A program made the translations under genes and the position numbers. The notes beneath the pieces are model-generated. The model was not told the origin of the DNA. It made no database searches and saw only the letters and a program-made list of their open reading frames with translations. Positions 7,775 to 14,949 of a stretch of DNA of 46,721 nt are shown here, in pieces. This stretch comes from CAYSAQ01 sp964429235 (GTDB taxonomy: Bacteria; Margulisbacteria; Riflemargulisbacteria; GWF2-35-9; DYQY01): contig CAYSAQ010000013.1 in assembly GCA_964429235.1 (NCBI GenBank), positions 1 through 46,721 on the forward strand. Direction: 5' to 3'. How positions within the stretch are numbered: position 1 is the first letter of the stretch; each line of letters opens with the position of its first letter.

Positions 7775-9048
7775 TACACACACTCCCTAATAGATTCTAT
7801 TAATATATCAATTGCTTGTTTTGCTTGTTCGCTGGTAATAATAAGCGGAGGAATTAGTCGGAGGACTTGGTCCTGATCCCCACAGCTTATAACTAGTAGA
7901 CCTTTGCTTAGGGCAGCATAACGAATATTTTTTACTAATTCTGGATTTGGTTTGTTTGTAACAGGGTCAATTAGCTCGACACCTATCATTAGCCCAGCAC
8001 CACGAACATCTCCAATTACTGGCAATGTGTTTTTAGCTTCATTTAAAAGCGACATTATTTGTTTCCCGACATTGTAGGAGTTTTCTAACAATTCTTCTTC
8101 TTCAATAATATCTATTGTCGCAAGTCCGGCAGCGCATGATATTGGGTTCCCAATATATGTTCCTCCATGTGCAGCAGTTGTCCATTGATCCATTAGTTCT
8201 TTTTTTGCAACGCAAGCACCTAGTGGCATTCCGGAAGCGATACCTTTAGCAAGAGCAACAATATCTGGCACAACATCATAATGTTCCATTGCAAACATTG
8301 TTCCTGTTCGTCCAAAGCCAGATTGTACTTCATCAAATATAAGTAATACTCCTTGTTCTTCTGTGAATGCGCGAAGTTCTTTTATAAATTCAACAGGTGC
8401 TGGCAAATAACCACCTTCTCCAAGGAATGGTTCTATTATTACCGCAGCAATATCATTATCTTCTAGTATAGTTTTTTTGAATTGCTCTATGCACTCAAAA
8501 ACATAAGTTCGATAGTCTTTGTTTTGATTATGAAAGTGATATGGATACTCTAATCGAATTACATCTTTTATTAACCAGTTTTCATATCCTGCCTTGTATT
8601 TCTCTTTTGCTGTAACTGATAAAGCTCCTAATGTACGGCCATGAAATGCATGTGAATATGCAATGATTTTCTTTTTTTTGCTAACATACTTGGCTAGTTT
8701 TAAACTAGCTTCTACAGCTTCAGAACCACTTTGAGAGAAGACAACAGAAGCATCTTTAAATGGTAGAAGTTTTACAAGTCGCTCGGCAAGCTTTATATGT
8801 GGTTCATAGTGAGCTATGCCTGCGCAGATGTGAATTAGGTTTGCAGCCTGATTAGAAATTGCTTTTACAACTCGCGGATGACAATGGCCAGTGTTGGTTA
8901 CTCCAATTCCACTAGTGAAATCAATGAAACGATGACCATCATTGTCGTATAGATAGATGCCATCACCTTTTGAAACTTCGAAATCAGCATAATACTTGCC
9001 TAAAACTGGTGATATATATTTTTTTGCTTTGTCTTTTAAAATACTCAT
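7774..9048 (-). CDS. class III PLP aminotransferase (GABA / acetylornithine aminotransferase family)
   Basis: PLP-dependent omega-aminotransferase, 424 aa. Visible features are the N-terminal SGIGVTNTGHCHP block, the PLP phosphate contact region FSQSGSEAVEASLKLA (~107-122), the SHAFHGRTLGALS stretch, the IFDEVQSGFGRTG block with the PLP-binding Asp, and the Schiff-base lysine in ALAKGIASGMPLGA. The sequence looks closer to 4-aminobutyrate-type than to short ArgD-type enzymes, but the substrate cannot be fixed from sequence. It is the first gene of an operon with rlmB, def and fmt, which is not a pathway partner set. It is divergent from glutamine synthetase, so a role in nitrogen metabolism is plausible. 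It has no Shine-Dalgarno, and a TATAAT box ends only 6 bases before the ATG. Confidence 0.9.
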   Translation of the reverse strand: MSILKDKAKKYISPVLGKYYADFEVSKGDGIYLYDNDGHRFIDFTSGIGVTNTGHCHPRVVKAISNQAANLIHICAGIAHYEPHIKLAERLVKLLPFKDASVVFSQSGSEAVEASLKLAKYVSKKKKIIAYSHAFHGRTLGALSVTAKEKYKAGYENWLIKDVIRLEYPYHFHNQNKDYRTYVFECIEQFKKTILEDNDIAAVIIEPFLGEGGYLPAPVEFIKELRAFTEEQGVLLIFDEVQSGFGRTGTMFAMEHYDVVPDIVALAKGIASGMPLGACVAKKELMDQWTTAAHGGTYIGNPISCAAGLATIDIIEEEELLENSYNVGKQIMSLLNEAKNTLPVIGDVRGAGLMIGVELIDPVTNKPNPELVKNIRYAALSKGLLVISCGDQDQVLRLIPPLIITSEQAKQAIDILIESIRECV

Positions 9049-9054
9049 GTGCTT

Positions 9055-9083
9055 ATTATATGGTTTATTTGTTTATTTGTTTA
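9055..9083 (-). promoter_or_regulatory. promoter of the aminotransferase-rlmB-def-fmt operon (leaderless type)
   Basis: Minus strand: TATAAT at 9060-9055 and TAAACA (4/6 match to the -35 consensus) at 9083-9078, spacer 17. The ATG at 9048 follows the -10 box after 6 bases, so transcription should begin at or next to the start codon. Confidence 0.6.
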
Positions 9084-9094
9084 GTTGTTTATTT
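9063..9094 (+). repeat. four tandem 8-base repeats
   Basis: GTTTATTT at 9063, 9071 and 9087, with one variant GTTTAGTT at 9079: four units in tandem in the divergent promoter region between the aminotransferase and glnN. The -35 element proposed for the aminotransferase lies inside the array, so unit-number changes could affect promoter function. The remaining part of the gap (9095-9223) holds no clear sigma-70 box for glnN; TTGAAA at 9117 is the best -35 candidate. Confidence 0.6.
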
Positions 9095-9223
9095 GAGTGT
9101 GTAGTGATCTAATTACTTGAAAACGGTTTTTGGCCGTAAAGTCAGTGCATTTTTCTGGATAATTAGTGGTTTATCGAGTAAAATGAAGCAACAAAACAAA
9201 AAACACTTAACAAGGAGTTGTAT

Positions 9224-11302
9224 ATGTCTCAGATAATGGATAGATATGGGGAATTAGTTTTCACTCAAGAAGTAATGAGAAATAGACTTAGTGAAAGGGT
9301 ATATTTACAGTTAACAAACACTTTAACTAAAGGTGATGTCTTAGATAAAGAGGTAGCAGGAGAGATTGCCCATAGTATGAAAGAGTGGGCTATTGAGAAT
9401 GGAGCTACTCATTATACTCACTGGTTTCAACCATTAAGGGGCGGAACTGCAGAAAAACATAATTCATTTATTAGTTATGATGAAGAAGGTGCTTTGATTG
9501 AAAGATTATCAGCACAACAGCTTATTCAATCAGAACCAGATGCATCAGCTTTTCCTAGCGGAGGAATTCGTTCCACATTTGAAGCCAGAGGATATTCTGC
9601 TTGGGATCCTACTTCACCTGTATTTCTAATTGAAGCCAAAGATACAAAGACTTTAGTAATCCCATCTGTATTTCTTTCTTGGACAGGTGATGTGCTAGAT
9701 CAGAAAACAGGGCTTCTTAGATCCAAGAAGGCATTAAATTCTATTGGTATTAAATTGCAAAAATTATTAGGTAATAGAAATGCTAAACGTATTAATGTTT
9801 GGTTGGGAATTGAGCAAGAGTATTTCTTGGTTGATAAAGAGCTTTATGAAAGTAGAATGGATTTGCAGATATGTAAACAAACATTATTTGGTAAGCAAGC
9901 AGCAAGACGAGACCAACTCAAGGATCATTATTTTGGAACTATTAAGAAAAGGGTTCTTTTGTTTATGGAAGATTTTGATAAAGAAATGTATAGAAGAGGC
10001 ATACCAGCAAAGACAAGACATAATGAAGTATCTCCTAATCAGTTTGAGCTAGCTCCTTTATATGAAGAGCAGAATTTGGCGATAGATCATAATTTGCAGA
10101 TTATGGATATTATGGAGGAAGTTGCAGAAAGACATTCGTTGGTTGCATTGACCCATGAAAAGCCATTTAAAGGCATTAATGGTTCAGGCAAGCATGTGAA
10201 CTGGTCTATTGGAGATAATACAGGCGCTAATTATTTAGAACCATCAGCATCTCCATTAAGAAACATTACCCTTCTTATGACAGTTGTCGCTACGATGATT
10301 GGTGTAAAGAAATACGCAAATCTTTTTAATGCTTTGGTTCTAGATGCTGGAAATGAAAAAAGATTAGGTGGGGCAGAAGCTCCTCCAAACATAATGTCTG
10401 TTTATTTAGGTGAGTACCTTACGTCTTTGTTAGAAGGTATCGAAGGTATTAGCAAGGTTACACAAAAGAAGATGGCAGAAATCAGCTTGGGGGTTAGGCA
10501 GCTTCCTACGGTAGCTAAAGATAGTTCTGATAGGAATAGAACAGCTCCTGTTGCCTATACGGGCAACAAATTTGAGTTTAGATCAGTGGGCGCTTCTCAG
10601 AATTGTTCTGAGATAGTTACTTTGATTAATTTGGTTGTGGCAGAAGGTTTTAAGTTTGTACATGATAAGTTAATAAAGATGGATGGAGATCCTAAGGCAA
10701 ATGCGTTATTGATAGTTAAAGAAATGTTAAAAGAAACAAAGAGTGTCCATTTTGAAGGGAATTGTTATTCTGAGGAATGGAAGCAGGAAGCAAAGAAGCG
10801 TGGGCTAGTAAACGTACAAGATACTCCAGAAGCATTAGCAGGTATGATTGATAAAAAAGTAGTAGCGCTTTATGCTCGTTTTGAAGTGTTGTCTGAGAGA
10901 GAGCTGTTAGCAAGAAAAACAATAAGGTTAATGCAGTATGCTCATACAAAACAAATTGAATTACAAACAGCATGTGATATGGCGAAGAGCGATATAATGC
11001 CAGCAATTTTAAAGCAATTAGCTTTGTTAAGTTCAGCAGATAATGGAACTTCAAAATTAATTAAGAAGCAAATGGAGGAGTTGCAGTTTTTATATGAAAA
11101 TATTAATTCTGAAACAGACGAAATTTTAGTTAAAATTAACTGTGATTGTATGGAAGATTTAGCGGAGAAGGCAAGAGCTTTCCATGATATATTTCTTTCT
11201 AGTTTTGAGAAGTTAAGAGCATATGTTGATCAAACAGAGGCACTTATAGCAAATGAGTTTTGGCCAATAGCTAGTTACCAGAAGCTTTTTAGAAGACTAT
11301 AG
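9224..11302 (+). CDS. glnN: glutamine synthetase type III
   Basis: ATP-dependent synthesis of glutamine from glutamate and ammonia. The ~692-aa length identifies the large GSIII class, not GlnA (~450 aa). The frame opens at a TTG at 9218, but AAGGAG at 9212-9217 places the start at ATG 9224. Class hallmarks include the N-terminal HWFQPLRGGTAEKHNSF block, NEVSPNQFELAP with catalytic Glu, the ATP-site GSGKHVNWS, and the glutamate-binding RNRTAPVAYTGNKFEFR stretch. The C-terminal ~170 residues form the helical GSIII-specific tail. GSIII lacks the adenylylation control of GSI-beta, and no nitrogen-regulatory gene is adjacent. It is divergent from an aminotransferase and is followed after 12 bases by manC, so the two may be co-transcribed. 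Confidence 0.96.
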   Translation: MSQIMDRYGELVFTQEVMRNRLSERVYLQLTNTLTKGDVLDKEVAGEIAHSMKEWAIENGATHYTHWFQPLRGGTAEKHNSFISYDEEGALIERLSAQQLIQSEPDASAFPSGGIRSTFEARGYSAWDPTSPVFLIEAKDTKTLVIPSVFLSWTGDVLDQKTGLLRSKKALNSIGIKLQKLLGNRNAKRINVWLGIEQEYFLVDKELYESRMDLQICKQTLFGKQAARRDQLKDHYFGTIKKRVLLFMEDFDKEMYRRGIPAKTRHNEVSPNQFELAPLYEEQNLAIDHNLQIMDIMEEVAERHSLVALTHEKPFKGINGSGKHVNWSIGDNTGANYLEPSASPLRNITLLMTVVATMIGVKKYANLFNALVLDAGNEKRLGGAEAPPNIMSVYLGEYLTSLLEGIEGISKVTQKKMAEISLGVRQLPTVAKDSSDRNRTAPVAYTGNKFEFRSVGASQNCSEIVTLINLVVAEGFKFVHDKLIKMDGDPKANALLIVKEMLKETKSVHFEGNCYSEEWKQEAKKRGLVNVQDTPEALAGMIDKKVVALYARFEVLSERELLARKTIRLMQYAHTKQIELQTACDMAKSDIMPAILKQLALLSSADNGTSKLIKKQMEELQFLYENINSETDEILVKINCDCMEDLAEKARAFHDIFLSSFEKLRAYVDQTEALIANEFWPIASYQKLFRRL

Positions 11303-11314
11303 GGAGAAATAATA

Positions 11315-12676
11315 ATGAGAATAGTTATCCTTGCTGGTGGAAGTGGAACCAGACTTTGGCCATTATCCAGAAAGCTTTATCCTAAGCAGTTTATTAAATT
11401 ATTTGAGAATAAGTCTCTTTTTCAAAAGACTTTATTAAGAAATGAGTCGAAGAAGCTAACTGTAGTCACTAATGAGCAACAATATTTTTTAGTAGGTGAT
11501 CAGGCTAACGATGTTGGATACTCTAAAGTAGAATTTGTGCTAGAGCCAGTGGGCAGGAATACGGCTCCTGCTATTGCACTTGCTTGTTTAGCTAGCGACT
11601 CAGAAGAAATTATTCTAGTTACACCTTCGGACCATATTATTAATAAGGAGAAAGAATATAAACAAGTTCTTAAACGAGCAACTTCTATAGCGAAAGAGGA
11701 CAAATTAGTAACTTTTGGAATAGAACCAACTTATCCAGCTACAGGGTATGGATATATTCAAGGTGATGGCGAAGATGTGCTAAATTTCAAAGAGAAACCA
11801 GATGAAGAAAAAGCAAAACAATACATTAAGTCAGGTAATTATTATTGGAATAGCGGGATGTTTGTTTTTAAGGCTGGCGTATTCCTTTCTGAGCTAGAAA
11901 AATATTCTCCAGAAATGTTAATAGCATCAAAACATGCTTATCAGAATGCTATAAAAGATAGTGAGGGAATGTTGAGAATAAGGCATGACGACATGATGGC
12001 TATCCCTGCTGATAGTATTGATTATGCAGTGATGGAGAAGAGCGATATCGTAAAAGTAGTATCTGCTGATATTGGTTGGTCTGATCTTGGCAGTTATGAT
12101 GAGATTGCCGATCATTTTAGTGACGGTGAGTTTTCTGAAGATATTTCTGTTGGCAGTAGTAATAATTTTGTAATTGCTAATGAAGGTAAAATAGTTAGTA
12201 CTGCCGGTGTTAGTGATTTGGTTATAATTGATACATTTGATGCATTGCTTGTAGCAAAACGCGGAGAAACGCAGAAGGTTAAGGAAGTTGTTGAGAAACT
12301 TAAGGCAAGTGGGTCAGACCTTATTAATGCACACACTACAGTGCATCGTCCGTGGGGAACATATTCTGTACTTTTAGAAGTTGTTGGCGAATATAAAATT
12401 AAAAGAATAGAGGTTAAGCCTGGGCATAAGCTTTCATTACAAACACATAAGCATCGTAATGAGCATTGGGTAGTGGTTAGTGGAATAGCTGATGTTTGCA
12501 GTGGAGAAGACAGTATTGTTGTTAAAGAAAATGAATCAACGTATATTCCTAAGGGAGTAAAGCATAGATTAGAAAATAAAGGTAAAGAGCCTTTGGTTAT
12601 TATTGAAGCTCAAGTAGGAAAATACGTAGGAGAAGATGATATAGTCAGATACGATGATGATTATAATCGTGAGTAG
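11315..12676 (+). CDS. manC: mannose-1-phosphate guanylyltransferase / mannose-6-phosphate isomerase (bifunctional)
   Basis: Makes GDP-mannose for envelope polysaccharides. The N-terminal nucleotidyltransferase domain (~1-330) carries the signature GGSGTRLWPLSR, then YPKQF, TPSDH, FKEKP and YWNSGMF. The C-terminal cupin domain (~340-453) is the type II phosphomannose isomerase part, with VHRPWGTY, the metal-ligand region LQTHKHRNEHW and a PKGVKHR stretch. The ATG at 11315 has a GGGAGA ribosome site. It lies 12 bases after glnN and 11 before miaB. No sugar-transferase cluster is nearby. Its N-terminal Gly-rich loop and all signature blocks are intact. Confidence 0.94.
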   Translation: MRIVILAGGSGTRLWPLSRKLYPKQFIKLFENKSLFQKTLLRNESKKLTVVTNEQQYFLVGDQANDVGYSKVEFVLEPVGRNTAPAIALACLASDSEEIILVTPSDHIINKEKEYKQVLKRATSIAKEDKLVTFGIEPTYPATGYGYIQGDGEDVLNFKEKPDEEKAKQYIKSGNYYWNSGMFVFKAGVFLSELEKYSPEMLIASKHAYQNAIKDSEGMLRIRHDDMMAIPADSIDYAVMEKSDIVKVVSADIGWSDLGSYDEIADHFSDGEFSEDISVGSSNNFVIANEGKIVSTAGVSDLVIIDTFDALLVAKRGETQKVKEVVEKLKASGSDLINAHTTVHRPWGTYSVLLEVVGEYKIKRIEVKPGHKLSLQTHKHRNEHWVVVSGIADVCSGEDSIVVKENESTYIPKGVKHRLENKGKEPLVIIEAQVGKYVGEDDIVRYDDDYNRE

Positions 12677-12687
12677 CGTATTAATTT

Positions 12688-13815
12688 ATGAATAAGACTT
12701 TTTATATTTTTACCTTTGGTTGTCAGATGAATAAGAGCGATTCAGAAATACTTTCTGGAGCAATGATTGCTGATGGCTATAAAAAGACAGATGATGCACA
12801 TTCCGCAGGAGTTCTAATATTCAATACATGTGCAATTAGAGGCAATGCTGAAAATAGAGCTTTTTCTAGGTTGCAGGAGTTTAATGCGTTAAGGAAGAAA
12901 CATAAGATATCTCAGATTATAGTGGTTAGTGGCTGTGTTCCCCAGTATGAAAAAGAAAATTTTATAGAAGTTTATCCTTATGTAGATATAGTTATTGGTG
13001 CAAACTCTTATGAGTACTTGCCGGAAATGCTTAGCGAATGGCATCGGAATAAAAAATCAGCATTTAAGATTATTGATAATAAAGATGCACAATCTGAAGC
13101 TGTTGCAATAGATCGAGAAACAAATGATCAAGCATTTATGCCAATTACATATGGATGTAATAATTTTTGCTCTTATTGTATTGTTCCATATACTAGAGGC
13201 AGGGAAGTAAGTAGAACAAAAGATGACATTTTTTCATCTATAGAAAAACTTGCAGGGACTAGTTATACAAAGTTGTTATTACTTGGGCAAAATGTGAACT
13301 CTTATGGTAGAGGTTTATATGATGAATATCGTTTTGCCGATTTATTAGAGGATATCTTAAGTAAGTTTGCTTGGATTGAACGTATTGATTTCTTAACATC
13401 TCACCCTAAAGATATAACAGATAAGTTGATTGGCGTTATTTCTAGTAATGAAAAAATAGGTAAAGAGATTCATTTTCCTATTCAGCATGGTGATGATCGT
13501 ATCCTTAAATTAATGAATAGAGGATATTCCGTAGCAGATTATAAAGCAAAAGTTAAAAAACTACGTGCTTCTGTAAAAGGTGTAAAGATTTCAACTGATT
13601 TGATAGTAGGATTCCCTGGAGAAACTGAGCAAGAATTTCAGAATATGGTAGAGGTAGTAAAAGAAGTTGGGTTTTATAGATCTAATACTGCCGCCTATTC
13701 TCCTCGTAAGGGTACAGGCGCTGCTTCAATGGAAAATCAAATAGACGAAGTTACTAAAAAACGTAGATTAAATGAACTAAACAAGATTGTGCGAGAATTT
13801 GGATTCAAAGGCTGA
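12688..13815 (+). CDS. miaB: tRNA-2-methylthio-N6-dimethylallyladenosine synthase, short form
   Basis: Radical-SAM methylthiotransferase that modifies A37 of tRNAs. The N-terminal UPF0004 domain binds one Fe-S cluster through Cys in FGCQMN, NTCAIR and SGCVPQ. The radical SAM domain has the CxxxCxxC motif in YGCNNFCSYCIVPYTRGREVS. At 375 aa it is ~60-70 residues shorter than typical MiaB. It stops right after the RLNELNKIVREF helix, so the C-terminal TRAM (RNA-binding) domain is missing, and I see no continuation in other frames downstream. The start has no clear ribosome site; it may be coupled to manC, 11 bases upstream. MtaB or RimO are less likely because the cysteine blocks match MiaB. 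Confidence 0.92.
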   Translation: MNKTFYIFTFGCQMNKSDSEILSGAMIADGYKKTDDAHSAGVLIFNTCAIRGNAENRAFSRLQEFNALRKKHKISQIIVVSGCVPQYEKENFIEVYPYVDIVIGANSYEYLPEMLSEWHRNKKSAFKIIDNKDAQSEAVAIDRETNDQAFMPITYGCNNFCSYCIVPYTRGREVSRTKDDIFSSIEKLAGTSYTKLLLLGQNVNSYGRGLYDEYRFADLLEDILSKFAWIERIDFLTSHPKDITDKLIGVISSNEKIGKEIHFPIQHGDDRILKLMNRGYSVADYKAKVKKLRASVKGVKISTDLIVGFPGETEQEFQNMVEVVKEVGFYRSNTAAYSPRKGTGAASMENQIDEVTKKRRLNELNKIVREFGFKG

Positions 13816-13825
13816 CACCTCTTAC

Positions 13826-13854
13826 TTGCCAAAATGGGTTAATTAAGGTTTAAT
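13826..13854 (+). promoter_or_regulatory. promoter of prs
   Basis: TTGCCA at 13826-13831 (5/6) and TTTAAT at 13849-13854 (5/6), spacer exactly 17. It starts within the short gap after miaB and gives a leader of about 40 bases that includes the AAGGAG site of prs. Confidence 0.65.
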
Positions 13855-13899
13855 TTATACGCTCAATTATATAGCTATATGCGGAAGGAGAATCTATTC

Positions 13900-14862
13900 A
13901 TGGGAAATGATTCTAATGTTAAGATGAAGGTTTTTTGCGGTACATCACATTCAAAGTTAGGAGATGAGATCTCAAGATACCTAGGGACATATCTTGGGAA
14001 AATGAAGGTTTCAAAATTTAGTTGTGGAGAGATTTTCACATCAGTTAATGAAAGTATTAGAGGAAGGAATGTATTCCTTATTCAGACATGTGGAGCAAAC
14101 GTGAATGAAGATTTAATGGAAATGTTTATTGCTATAGATACTTTTAAAAGAGCTAGTGCAAGAAAAATAAATGTAATTATTCCTCATTTCGGTTATGCGA
14201 GACAGGATAAAAAGTCTGCACCAAGAGAACCAATAAGTGCAAAGTTAATGGCTAACCTAATTACAACTGCAGGAGCAGATAGAGTTATAACTATGGATCT
14301 TCATGCTGATCAAATACAAGGATATTTTGATATTCCTGTAGACCATTTGCAGGCATTGCCTTTATTTGTAAAATATTTTAGAAATAAGACAGATTTAGAA
14401 GGAGATATCGTTGTAGTTGCTCCTGATACAGGACGAGCTAAGGCAGCAAAGAAGTTTGCTGATAAGATTGGTGCTGAGCTAGCAATTCTTCATAAAACAA
14501 GGCCAGACCACAATAAGGCTGAAATAGTTAATATAGTTGGTGATGTTAAAGGAAAAACAGTTCTTTTATATGATGATATGGTAGACACAGCAGGAAGTGT
14601 TACTCAAGGTATTCAAACATTAAAGAAGCATGGTTGTAATGATGATATGTATCTAGTTACAACTCACCCAGTTTTCTCTGGTCCAGCAATTGAAAGATTG
14701 AAAGATGCTAAATTTAAAGAGGTTGTTGTTACTAACACTATTCCCCTTTCTGAAGAAAAGCATTTTCCTGGATTAACAGTTCTATCTACTGCCCCATTGT
14801 TTGCAGAAGCTATCCAGAGAAATCATGAGAATATTTCTATAAGTGAGATGTTTGACGTTTAG
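13900..14862 (+). CDS. prs: ribose-phosphate pyrophosphokinase
   Basis: Converts ribose 5-phosphate and ATP to PRPP for nucleotide, His and Trp synthesis. An in-frame ATG exists at 13879, but AAGGAG at 13885-13890 lies 9 bases before ATG 13900, giving a normal 320-aa protein. Motifs are the flexible-loop region YARQDKKSAPREPISAK, the DLHADQIQGYF block, and the PRPP-binding loop DDMVDTAGS preceded by VVAPDTGRAK. The gene is flanked by its own promoter and a strong terminator, so it is probably monocistronic. Confidence 0.97.
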   Translation: MGNDSNVKMKVFCGTSHSKLGDEISRYLGTYLGKMKVSKFSCGEIFTSVNESIRGRNVFLIQTCGANVNEDLMEMFIAIDTFKRASARKINVIIPHFGYARQDKKSAPREPISAKLMANLITTAGADRVITMDLHADQIQGYFDIPVDHLQALPLFVKYFRNKTDLEGDIVVVAPDTGRAKAAKKFADKIGAELAILHKTRPDHNKAEIVNIVGDVKGKTVLLYDDMVDTAGSVTQGIQTLKKHGCNDDMYLVTTHPVFSGPAIERLKDAKFKEVVVTNTIPLSEEKHFPGLTVLSTAPLFAEAIQRNHENISISEMFDV

Positions 14863-14891
14863 CCTCTTCCACTAGAGTTTACTGTATAAAT

Positions 14892-14923
14892 AAAAACCCT
14901 CTCCGAACGGAGAGGGTTTTTTT
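14892..14923 (+). terminator. intrinsic terminator, probably bidirectional
   Basis: CCCTCTCC (14897-14904), loop GAAC, GGAGAGGG (14909-14916), flanked by A5 on the left and T7 on the right. It ends prs on the plus strand and, read on the minus strand, also has a T-run and ends the penicillin-binding protein gene. Confidence 0.93.
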
Positions 14924-14949
14924 ATGTTTTAATTGTTCAGGGAGAGAGG

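Noticed and set aside
9131..9150. sigma-54-like TGGC...TGC before glnN
   Set aside because: GG and GC elements are 13 bases apart instead of 10, so the spacing does not fit sigma-54.
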